Assembly (NCBI GenBank): GCA_024693715.1
Contig: JAILKS010000025.1
Coordinates: 95,534-159,533 of the forward strand
Origin: Treponema sp.
GTDB lineage: Bacteria > Spirochaetota > Spirochaetia > Treponematales > Treponemataceae
DNA length: 64,000 nt
Direction: 5' to 3'
Shown here in pieces: positions 39,426 through 45,200 of this stretch. Numbering within the stretch: the stretch's first letter is position 1; each line of letters begins with the position of its first letter. The notes below the pieces were generated by a model. The model saw only the letters and a list, made by a program, of their open reading frames with translations. It was not told the origin of the DNA and did no database searches. Made by a program: the position numbers and the translations under genes.

Positions 39426-39575
39426 TTCTCTATCTCCATAACCATTGAATCTTTGCTTACTGTTGTTATACAGAAAGCATACTTAGAACTTCCAAGCTCT
39501 AATCTTTGTACTGTTGTACTGTTGTACTGTTGTAACTGGCCGCCCCCTAATTGCTATGCTTATTACAATCTTCAT
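39395..39575 (-). pseudogene. C5-methyltransferase module e, frame broken at octamer repeat
   Basis: From the ATG at 39573-39575 the frame reads MKIVISIAIRGRPVTTVQQ and then stops early. One frame later, after the repeat, it reads VQRLELGSSKYAFCITTVSKDSMVMEIE, the second half of a module of the same family. Adding one 8-bp unit to the tract at 39508-39531 would join both halves. So the module is probably in an OFF state of a phase-variable switch, or decayed. Confidence 0.55.
39508..39531 (-). repeat. Octanucleotide repeat GTACTGTT x3
   Basis: Three perfect 8-bp units inside methyltransferase module e, at the point where the reading frame breaks. A change of one unit shifts the frame by two bases, which joins the upstream ATG to the conserved downstream part. 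Confidence 0.85.
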
Positions 39576-39759
39576 ACCTAACTAAATACCAAGGTAAATA
39601 AGCTGTAGTAACTGAAACACTTACTGTAAAGGAACTATATACACGATCCTGATTGTAGTATTGTGTTCCACCATTACTTACTTTTTCACCCAAGCCCCCT
39701 AAACAAACAGGATTCTTACCTGAAAAATCCTTATTAATTTCATTCTTGCAAGGTTTCAT
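39547..39759 (-). CDS. C5-methyltransferase module d, 70 aa
   Basis: The product NPVCLGGLGEKVSNGGTQYYNQDRVYSSFTVSVSVTTAY...YLVRY has the CLGG.GEK ... Q.QDRVYSS...s.t.tTA pattern seen in the variable region of phage C5 methyltransferases. Its start overlaps the end of module c by 20 bases; its stop lies 28 bases into module e. Confidence 0.6.
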   Translation of the reverse strand: MKPCKNEINKDFSGKNPVCLGGLGEKVSNGGTQYYNQDRVYSSFTVSVSVTTAYLPWYLVRYEDCNKHSN

Positions 39760-39940
39760 CTTGATCCACCTTTACAAGAACTTTCTGCAACAAATTGTTG
39801 CTTTGTGTATATATTGTTGTGCTTATCCCTTTTGGATTTAACACAACTCTTGCTACACGATGCCAACCAGGTATTGACATGTAATAGCAAATTATGCTTA
39901 TGCTGTTCTGTTCTGTTCTGTTCTGTTCTGGACTATTCAT
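39740..39940 (-). CDS. C5-methyltransferase module c, 66 aa
   Basis: ATG at 39938-39940. The first 12 residues derive from the pentanucleotide tract. The rest, SIPGWHRVARVVLNPKGISTTIYTQSNNLLQKVLVKV, has the RV...GIS.Ti.T.....KVLV pattern of the family. A change of one 5-bp unit would put this part out of frame with its start. Confidence 0.6.
   Translation of the reverse strand: MNSPEQNRTEQNSISIICYYMSIPGWHRVARVVLNPKGISTTIYTQSNNLLQKVLVKVDQDETLQE
39903..39930 (-). repeat. Pentanucleotide repeat TTCTG x5
   Basis: Five full units (39906-39930) plus a partial one, at the start of methyltransferase module c. Pentanucleotide tracts of this kind are classic slippage sites that switch genes on and off in bacteria and their phages. 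Confidence 0.9.
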
Positions 39941-40058
39941 ACATTACTAAAACAGCGTTACTGTTATCTCCTTCCAATCCTTTGTAGTATCTTGAAACAA
40001 TAGCATTTGCTATTGTTTTACCTATGTGTTTGGAAATCTTCTTTTTTACATCACTCAT
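39933..40058 (-). CDS. C5-methyltransferase module b, 41 aa
   Basis: ATG at 40056-40058 overlaps the stop of module a (ATGA). The product KHIGKTIANAIVSRYYKGLEGDNSNAVLVMYE fits the family's T....RYYKG...DGSN.VLV segment. Likely coupled to modules a and c by overlap. Confidence 0.6.
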   Translation of the reverse strand: MSDVKKKISKHIGKTIANAIVSRYYKGLEGDNSNAVLVMYE

Positions 40059-40222
40059 ATTTTCACCACAATATATTTAACCTGCTGAAAATGACTTGCA
40101 CCGATACATGGAGATAAGGCATTAATGTCATAAACTCTACCACCGGCAGAACCATAACCATTTTCTTCAAATATATCTCCCAAAACTTGACAATTATCAT
40201 ACGTCCGAATATTATCGTTCAT
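40055..40222 (-). CDS. C5-methyltransferase module a, 55 aa
   Basis: ATG at 40220-40222 with a GGGTGG element upstream, 21 bases after the catalytic ORF ends. The product ends GSAGGRVYDINALSPCIGASHFQQVKYIVVKI, the GRVYD..GLSPt......k.ivv pattern of the variable region in one-piece enzymes. Confidence 0.6.
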   Translation of the reverse strand: MNDNIRTYDNCQVLGDIFEENGYGSAGGRVYDINALSPCIGASHFQQVKYIVVKI

Positions 40223-40243
40223 TTTTCAATCCACCCTAAAACT

Positions 40244-40993
40244 TTAATCTTCAATCTTTCCATCTTTGATTAACTGTTCTATGAGCTTGTCAGCTTTTTC
40301 ATTTGAAATAAAAAATTTCTCAGGCACAACTTCTTCCAAAACATCAGCCATTACTTTTTCCAATGGGATTTCTTTAGGGAATGTAAAATCATATTTACCA
40401 AGAATAGACACCATAAAGCATCTATCTCTATTTTGTGGAACACCGAAATCTTTTGCATTGAGATCACCGTAGAAATTGGAATAACCTTTGCTTCTTAAAA
40501 ATCTTATCCATCTATCAAACTCAGGCATATTTTTATCTGAATGACATTGAGTTACATTTTCTGAAATGAGTACATCAGGTAAGTTATCTCCACATTCTTC
40601 AATAATTCTTTTTACTTGCCACAAAAGACTAGATGCAGTTCCAGAACCTTCTTCCATTCCTTCCTGTTTTCCTGCCAAGGATAACGAAGTACAAGGCCAA
40701 GAATAAAATAAGATATAACAATATTTATCCCTATCAACTAATTCCAAATCAGCGGCATGAACATTATTTACATCAAGTGTTGGAAAATTAGTTCCATGAA
40801 TAGCGTTATATGACCGAATAGCAAATTCATCAAACTCAACAGCTTTATAAATTTCAAAATCTACACCAAGCCGTTTCATCGCCATTTCTTGAGCTCCTAA
40901 CCCTGAAAAAAGCGTACACAACCTGATTGGTTTTTCAATTTTGTACTGAGGATATTCTTCATCGAATAACCCTAACTGTTCAAATTCATCCAT
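40244..40993 (-). CDS. DNA cytosine-5 methyltransferase catalytic part (motifs I-VIII)
   Basis: 249 aa. Motif I RLCTLFSGLGAQEMAM, motif IV YSWPCTSLSLAGKQ (catalytic Cys), motif VI ISENVTQ and motif VIII VPQNRDRCFMV. It ends at EQLIKDGKIED just where the variable region should start; motifs IX-X lie 1.6 kb downstream in another ORF. C5 enzymes need motif X to complete the SAM pocket, so activity requires complementation in trans, as shown for some natural split enzymes. It is the first gene of the leftward operon from repressor 4. Confidence 0.88.
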   Translation of the reverse strand: MDEFEQLGLFDEEYPQYKIEKPIRLCTLFSGLGAQEMAMKRLGVDFEIYKAVEFDEFAIRSYNAIHGTNFPTLDVNNVHAADLELVDRDKYCYILFYSWPCTSLSLAGKQEGMEEGSGTASSLLWQVKRIIEECGDNLPDVLISENVTQCHSDKNMPEFDRWIRFLRSKGYSNFYGDLNAKDFGVPQNRDRCFMVSILGKYDFTFPKEIPLEKVMADVLEEVVPEKFFISNEKADKLIEQLIKDGKIED

Positions 40994-41010
40994 ACGTTAT
41001 CCTTTATTTA

Positions 41011-41152
41011 GTAAGTTATAAACTTACCTATGAATTTAAAAAAAATAGAATTAGTTCAGTCCTTATATCTTTGTAAGAATTGAACTTACTCTTTTCATAA
41101 TAATAAAGCCTATATCATACCATGTCAAGTATTTTGTAAGAATTTACTTTAC
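41011..41152. promoter_or_regulatory. Divergent promoter region with three GTAAG-N7-CTTAC operators
   Basis: Operators at 41011-41027, 41073-41089 and 41136-41152 (last with TTTAC). Leftward TTGACA (41123-41128) with TATTAT (41100-41105) at 17 bp drives the methyltransferase operon. The rightward GATAAT ends six bases before the repressor ATG, giving a leaderless mRNA. A fourth site lies at 41546-41562. Confidence 0.85.
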
Positions 41153-41182
41153 TTTTTTTTATTTTTTAACGATAATAGAGTT

Positions 41183-41521
41183 ATGGAAAACTTAGATTTC
41201 AAGGCAATTTACTCACGAATTAAATGGATGATACAAAATGATCCACGTCCACAAAAAGATTTAGCTGAACATCTGGGAAAAACAAGACAGATTTTTCATG
41301 ATTGGCAGCACAACACACATCCTACTCTGATAGACTTATTCAAGATTTCTAAATATTTTGGAGTTCCTTTGGAATATGTAATCTCAGGTGATGAAAGTCC
41401 TATAGACGATGCAACGGCAGCTTTTATCGTTTCAACACAAGGCCTTACGGAAGAACAGAAAAAAATTATTTACGCATCAATAAAAGCTCAGGTTGAAATG
41501 TTCAAGAAAATGAATAAATAA
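41183..41521 (+). CDS. XRE-family repressor 4
   Basis: 112 aa. HTH residues about 16-60: DPRPQKDLAEHLGKTRQIFHDWQHNTHPTLIDLFKISKYFGVPLEYVISG. The helical C-terminus EEQKKIIYASIKAQVEMF likely dimerises. It lies between its own operators and a fourth operator that covers the promoter of the lysis-like cassette, so it may hold both units silent in the lysogen. Confidence 0.87.
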   Translation: MENLDFKAIYSRIKWMIQNDPRPQKDLAEHLGKTRQIFHDWQHNTHPTLIDLFKISKYFGVPLEYVISGDESPIDDATAAFIVSTQGLTEEQKKIIYASIKAQVEMFKKMNK

Positions 41522-41528
41522 AAAATTG

Positions 41529-41562
41529 TAGACAATTAATAATATGTAAGTTATAATCTTAC
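41529..41562 (+). promoter_or_regulatory. Operator-covered promoter of rightward cassette
   Basis: TAGACA (41529-41534), 17-bp spacer, TATAAT (41552-41557). The operator GTAAG-N7-CTTAC (41546-41562) covers the -10. Binding of repressor 4 would block it directly. Confidence 0.75.
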
Positions 41563-41583
41563 TAAGGTGTTAGAACAAATCTA

Positions 41584-41622
41584 AGCCGGTAATTTCTTTT
41601 TTGAAGTTGCCGGCTTTTTTTT
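41584..41622 (+). terminator. Leader terminator before lysis-like cassette
   Basis: AGCCGGTAA pairs with TTGCCGGCT, followed by eight T, 40 bp after the promoter and 18 bp before the next ATG. A small TTAGA/TCTAA hairpin precedes it but its loop is not convincingly complementary, so it is not counted as a kissing-loop leader. Read-through must be allowed at induction. Confidence 0.75.
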
Positions 41623-41639
41623 ATGTTTAAGGAGTAAAA

Positions 41640-42251
41640 ATGAATACGGTTGATTTTAGTACAATTCCAACAATCGGATGGATTGCAGTAATAATTATTG
41701 GAATATTATTGGCAGGCATACTTTTCTTTGCAATATATGTAATCAGTAAGAAAAATCTGAAATCTAAATTTGTTGAATTAAATGAACCTATCAGGGAAGA
41801 AATAAAGGAAAGATATATAGCAGAAGGAAAAGACCTGATAGATAATCAATCTCAGGTTGCAAAACTAATGTTAAAGACTGCAAGAATAAAACTTTATAAA
41901 ACAGGAATAGAAATATTCAAAATAAAAGATGAAAAAGATAAAACAATCCTGGAAATGATAACTTATCGAATTTCAGACAGACTTAATTATGAATTAAAAA
42001 ATGACTTCACCAGAAACCACATTGTAAACAAATCAACCTATGAACTTGAACAATATGCAAATGCAAAAGCAAAAGCTTATTATAGACTTGTAATTGAAAA
42101 ACTATACATGTTCAATCCAAAACTCCCTGAGTATGACCTTCCAAAAATAATGGAACAAATATCCTTTGAAGATACGAAAAAACTATTTACAGATATATAT
42201 TTTTCTGGCCGTGATATAGCAGGAAAAATAAAAGAAGGAGAAGAAAAATGA
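41640..42251 (+). CDS. Single-span membrane protein of lysis-like cassette
   Basis: 203 aa. One N-terminal span (IGWIAVIIIGILLAGILFFAIYVI, residues 12-35) then a long cytoplasmic helical domain. AAGGAG precedes the ATG. No family recognised. The position before a holin-like gene and an endolysin makes an antiholin or lysis regulator possible. Confidence 0.55.
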   Translation: MNTVDFSTIPTIGWIAVIIIGILLAGILFFAIYVISKKNLKSKFVELNEPIREEIKERYIAEGKDLIDNQSQVAKLMLKTARIKLYKTGIEIFKIKDEKDKTILEMITYRISDRLNYELKNDFTRNHIVNKSTYELEQYANAKAKAYYRLVIEKLYMFNPKLPEYDLPKIMEQISFEDTKKLFTDIYFSGRDIAGKIKEGEEK

Positions 42252-42547
42252 CAGAATTTGCATCTTACACATTAAAAGCTGTTATTTCAGCATTAGCAGG
42301 TGTTGGATTAATGGAATGGTTAAAAAATTTCATTAAGACAGAAAAGAAATGGATTTATTCAATAATCATGCCGTTTGTTGCTGTAGGTTGTTTCTGCTCT
42401 ATTGAATATCTTCCAATTGGTGTTTTTGGTTCAATCATGACAGTTGGTATCATGCAGATAGGTTATGAAATTCTGATACAGGGAATCCAGAAAATCATAA
42501 AATCTAAAGTTGATACAATTGCCAAAAAGGAGGAAATAGATGAGTAA
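42248..42547 (+). CDS. Holin-like protein
   Basis: 99 aa. Two or three spans (residues 8-25, 36-55, 58-75) with a basic tail (KIIKSKVDTIAKKEE). The size and the endolysin gene directly downstream (eight-base overlap) are typical for a holin. Sequence-level family not recognised. Confidence 0.65.
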   Translation: MTEFASYTLKAVISALAGVGLMEWLKNFIKTEKKWIYSIIMPFVAVGCFCSIEYLPIGVFGSIMTVGIMQIGYEILIQGIQKIIKSKVDTIAKKEEIDE

Positions 42548-42986
42548 TCTGATAAGTGATTTAGACAAATCTGTTCAATCTGCAGCAACCAAAGTTTTCA
42601 AAGAAATGAATAAATCATCTGCACTAAGAAAATTAGGTGTAGAAAAAGTTATCATTGTTGAAACAAAAAGAGAACTTGCCGTTCAGATGGCATATTACGC
42701 ACGGTCAAGAATGAAAGACCCTAAATATGTCAAAGAAATGTATAAGGCAGCCGGTTTATATGAACCTACTGTTTTAGAATGTAATACTGCAAATACTCAG
42801 ACATTAAATTCCAATCACATTAAAGGAATTGCTATTGATTTTGCTCCATATAAAGACGGCAAAATATGGTGGAACGCACCGAATACAGTCTGGAATGAAA
42901 TGGGAAGAATAGGTAAAAAATATGGCTTCTCATGGGGCGGAGATTGGCGAGGCTTTGTTGATAAACCACATTTTGAGATGGTATAG
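42540..42986 (+). CDS. Endolysin, M15 family peptidase
   Basis: 148 aa. Zinc and active-site residues are visible in SNHIKGIAIDFAP (H...D) and WGGDWRGFVDKPHFEM (D..H), the VanY/Ply500 L-Ala-D-Glu or D-Ala-D-Ala peptidase signature. No signal peptide, so it depends on the holin. AGGAGG precedes the ATG. Confidence 0.88.
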   Translation: MSNLISDLDKSVQSAATKVFKEMNKSSALRKLGVEKVIIVETKRELAVQMAYYARSRMKDPKYVKEMYKAAGLYEPTVLECNTANTQTLNSNHIKGIAIDFAPYKDGKIWWNAPNTVWNEMGRIGKKYGFSWGGDWRGFVDKPHFEMV

Positions 42987-42989
42987 CTT

Positions 42990-43298
42990 ATGGGAAAAAT
43001 GAAAAAAACTTTAACAATTATTGGTTCTGTATTACTCACAATAATACTTACTGTTGCTGCCGTTTTTATTGTTTTATTCAAAAAGAACAATAAAGAAGAA
43101 AAAGAAAAAGCTGAAAAAGCAAAAGAGGATAAGAAAAATGAACTTGAAGAAAAAACTGCTGATGCTATTGCTGCCGACAGTCCTAATCATGACACTATCA
43201 GCACAAACATCAAGCGAGAACAAGAAGAACTCAGAAAACGACTTAGGGATAGATTTGACAAGAAATTACACAGGGAAGGAAGTTCAACAGATAATTGA
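42990..43298 (+). CDS. Spanin-like inner-membrane protein
   Basis: 102 aa. One N-terminal span (TLTIIGSVLLTIILTVAAVFIVLF) followed by a Lys/Glu coiled coil, the layout of an i-spanin (Rz). A second gene starts inside it in the +1 frame, as in Rz/Rz1 pairs. Assignment is from topology and position after the endolysin. Confidence 0.5.
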   Translation: MGKMKKTLTIIGSVLLTIILTVAAVFIVLFKKNNKEEKEKAEKAKEDKKNELEEKTADAIAADSPNHDTISTNIKREQEELRKRLRDRFDKKLHREGSSTDN

Positions 43299-43530
43299 CA
43301 TTATTCTTGAAGAAGCTGATGTTTCAATTGATAAAGCCTATAAAGAAGGTTACAAACAGGCTACTGTTGAATTACAGCCTGAAATTGAATATTGGAAAAC
43401 CTTATATGAAACCAGGTCAGAACATACCATGAAAGAAAACCTGAGATTCATAATGATAGGTTTTGGAGCCGGTTTTATTGTTGGTGGAATCTCAGGTTTA
43501 TCAATAGGCTTTAACATCCCTATTAATTAA
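43138..43530 (+). CDS. Exported protein overlapping the spanin-like gene
   Basis: 130 aa from the ATG at 43138 (MNLKKKLLMLLLPTVLIMTLSAQ), with GAGG upstream. A signal peptide is followed by a helical domain, and a C-terminal Gly-rich span (FIMIGFGAGFIVGGISGLSIGF). It overlaps the previous gene by 161 bp in another frame. No lipobox Cys follows the signal, so it is not a classical Rz1 but could be a membrane-anchored counterpart. Confidence 0.55.
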   Translation: MNLKKKLLMLLLPTVLIMTLSAQTSSENKKNSENDLGIDLTRNYTGKEVQQIIDIILEEADVSIDKAYKEGYKQATVELQPEIEYWKTLYETRSEHTMKENLRFIMIGFGAGFIVGGISGLSIGFNIPIN

Positions 43531-44692
43531 AGATAGAATTAATAGTTTTTTTGTTCTGCAGCAGATTATCAAGATGATCTATTGCCCTGGATTTATCATA
43601 ATAATCTGTCATTTGTACTGATGTATGACCAACCATAAGCCTTAAATCTTCATCAGATATTTCCCTTCGCATTAAAGTATTATAAGTAAATCTGAGAGAA
43701 TGTATTGTTAAGTTTCTTTTCTGATGGTCAATGCCATTTCTTTTTAAGACGGCTTTAAAATGGAGAAGAAGAAAACCTGTTGTAATCTGTTTTCCTTCGT
43801 AGATAAAAACATAATCATTATCAGATTTATCAAGCCTTAACAGGTTTATCATTTTTACTGTTCTATCAGGAAGAACTGTAATTCTCCATCTTTTATTTTC
43901 TGCTGACCATTTTTTTAATCGATTAACCCTTTCATTGCTAGAATCTATCATAGCATTGATTAGAATTGCATCCTGTCTTATAAACTGATTCCATTGCAAA
44001 GCTCTTATCTCTGAACTTCTCATACCGGTAGAAAGAATTGTATATATCATTGTAGCAAACGTATAAATATCAGATTCTTTTTCATCAGTCCTTACTCTCC
44101 AAACTTTTATTAATTCTTCATAATTAATTGGAAATAATCTTGCTATTTCCTGTAAAGTAAAGACACCTTTTTCAGCATGTTTTCCCTTAAAATGTTTAAT
44201 ACGGATAGGATTATCTATAAGATTTTCATGATACAATTCCTGTTCAATTTCTTCAAAAACAGTAAGTATACCATTCTTAGTAGAACTAGAATAAGGAATG
44301 TCTATGAGCCAATTTTCAATCTCAGCTATATTTATATCATTAACATTTTTATTTCCAAACTTACTGACAAACATTCTTAAAAAAAGTTGTTTCATAGTTA
44401 ATGTTTTCTTCTGATACAAATATCCTCTTGCAGCCTGTTTCCTGATAAATCTTGAATCGTCATCATAAAAACCTTTACAATATTCTTCAAAAGTTATCTT
44501 TTTTCTTGTTAGTTCTTCATCATCAAGACTATCAAGAAATGCTTCTGCTTCACGTTTTAATAAACACGGCTTTCCATCTGTTCCACATGACTTTCTAACC
44601 TGTTTTCCGTCTTTGTCATAAAACCAATAATACCAAGCCTTAACCTTCTTACCATTCCTGGTAATTGTTCTTTGGAATAAATGTTTTATCAT
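43523..44692 (-). CDS. int: Tyrosine integrase
   Basis: 389 aa from the ATG at 44690-44692 (MIKHLFQRTITRNGKK) with AAGGAG nine bases upstream. N-terminal arm-binding domain, SAM-like core-binding domain, then catalytic residues GMRSSEIRAL (Arg I), HSLRFTYNTLM (His-x-x-Arg), VGHTSVQMTDYY (His, and Tyr nucleophile). It integrates and excises the prophage. It is the rightmost phage gene, next to the presumed attachment site. Confidence 0.93.
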   Translation of the reverse strand: MIKHLFQRTITRNGKKVKAWYYWFYDKDGKQVRKSCGTDGKPCLLKREAEAFLDSLDDEELTRKKITFEEYCKGFYDDDSRFIRKQAARGYLYQKKTLTMKQLFLRMFVSKFGNKNVNDINIAEIENWLIDIPYSSSTKNGILTVFEEIEQELYHENLIDNPIRIKHFKGKHAEKGVFTLQEIARLFPINYEELIKVWRVRTDEKESDIYTFATMIYTILSTGMRSSEIRALQWNQFIRQDAILINAMIDSSNERVNRLKKWSAENKRWRITVLPDRTVKMINLLRLDKSDNDYVFIYEGKQITTGFLLLHFKAVLKRNGIDHQKRNLTIHSLRFTYNTLMRREISDEDLRLMVGHTSVQMTDYYDKSRAIDHLDNLLQNKKTINSIFN

Positions 44693-44709
44693 AGTTTTTT
44701 TCTCCTTTT

Positions 44710-44729
44710 TATGCACACTTTATGCACAC
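44710..44729. other. Candidate integrase arm sites and att flank
   Basis: Two TATGCACAC copies (44710-44718, 44721-44729) directly upstream of the integrase gene could be arm-type binding sites. The phage-host junction must lie between here and about 44,820, where the transposase homology ends. The matching copy is outside the window, so the core cannot be defined. Confidence 0.45.
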
Positions 44730-44775
44730 AAATACATATTTAGTGTTATTTTTATGTATATCAATGTTAATTATA

Positions 44776-44970
44776 CTATATATATACACTAAAACTGTTC
44801 ATCAAACAATATGCATATATATCAATGTTCAATTCATCTGAATACTTTTTAATTCGATTTATCAATAATTTTCTGTCTTCATCATCAATAAAAATATTCT
44901 GCCGATCATTTCCTCGAATAATAACATGATAAATTCCTGATGGAACAAAAAGTCGTTTTTTTCTACTCAT
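44776..44970 (-). pseudogene. REP-associated (Y1) transposase, cut by the prophage
   Basis: 64 codons. The start RKKRLFVPSGIYHVIIRGNDRQNIFIDDEDRKLLINRIKKY is diagnostic of RAYT/TnpA_REP. The frame leaves the family at AYCLM, where the catalytic Tyr-adjacent HxH (usually NHxH) should follow; instead NSFSVYI and a stop come. The break is 80 bp from the integrase gene, so the prophage most likely integrated here. Confidence 0.75.
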
Positions 44971-45107
44971 TATATAATATCCTCTATTATAAATAATTGT
45001 CTCAATTTATAAAAAAAGGAAATAAAATTATAAAAAAACGAAAAATTCATTAAAAAAAACATTTTTTTCGGTAAATTTCAATGGGGACAGCCCTCTTTGT
45101 CTTCCCG

Positions 45108-45136
45108 TTGCTTTATACTCTTTTTTCCGATATAAT
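45108..45136 (+). promoter_or_regulatory. Promoter of cyclase operon
   Basis: TTGCTT (45108-45113), 17-bp spacer, TATAAT (45131-45136), about 65 bp before the cyclase ATG. A GGGGACAGCCCTC repeat lies 12 bases upstream of the -35. Confidence 0.65.
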
Positions 45137-45200
45137 TTTATTGAATAGCATAAGAGACTGTTAATCCATAACGAATATTAAAAAACAGTGGAGCGTAAAA

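Noticed and set aside
41584..41622. Fifth kissing-loop leader
   Set aside because: A small upstream hairpin exists, but its 5-nt loop shows only A.T pairing with the terminator loop, not a specific complement.
1..45000. Diversity-generating retroelement or retron as source of the repeats
   Set aside because: No reverse transcriptase gene is present and the variable tracts are simple repeats.
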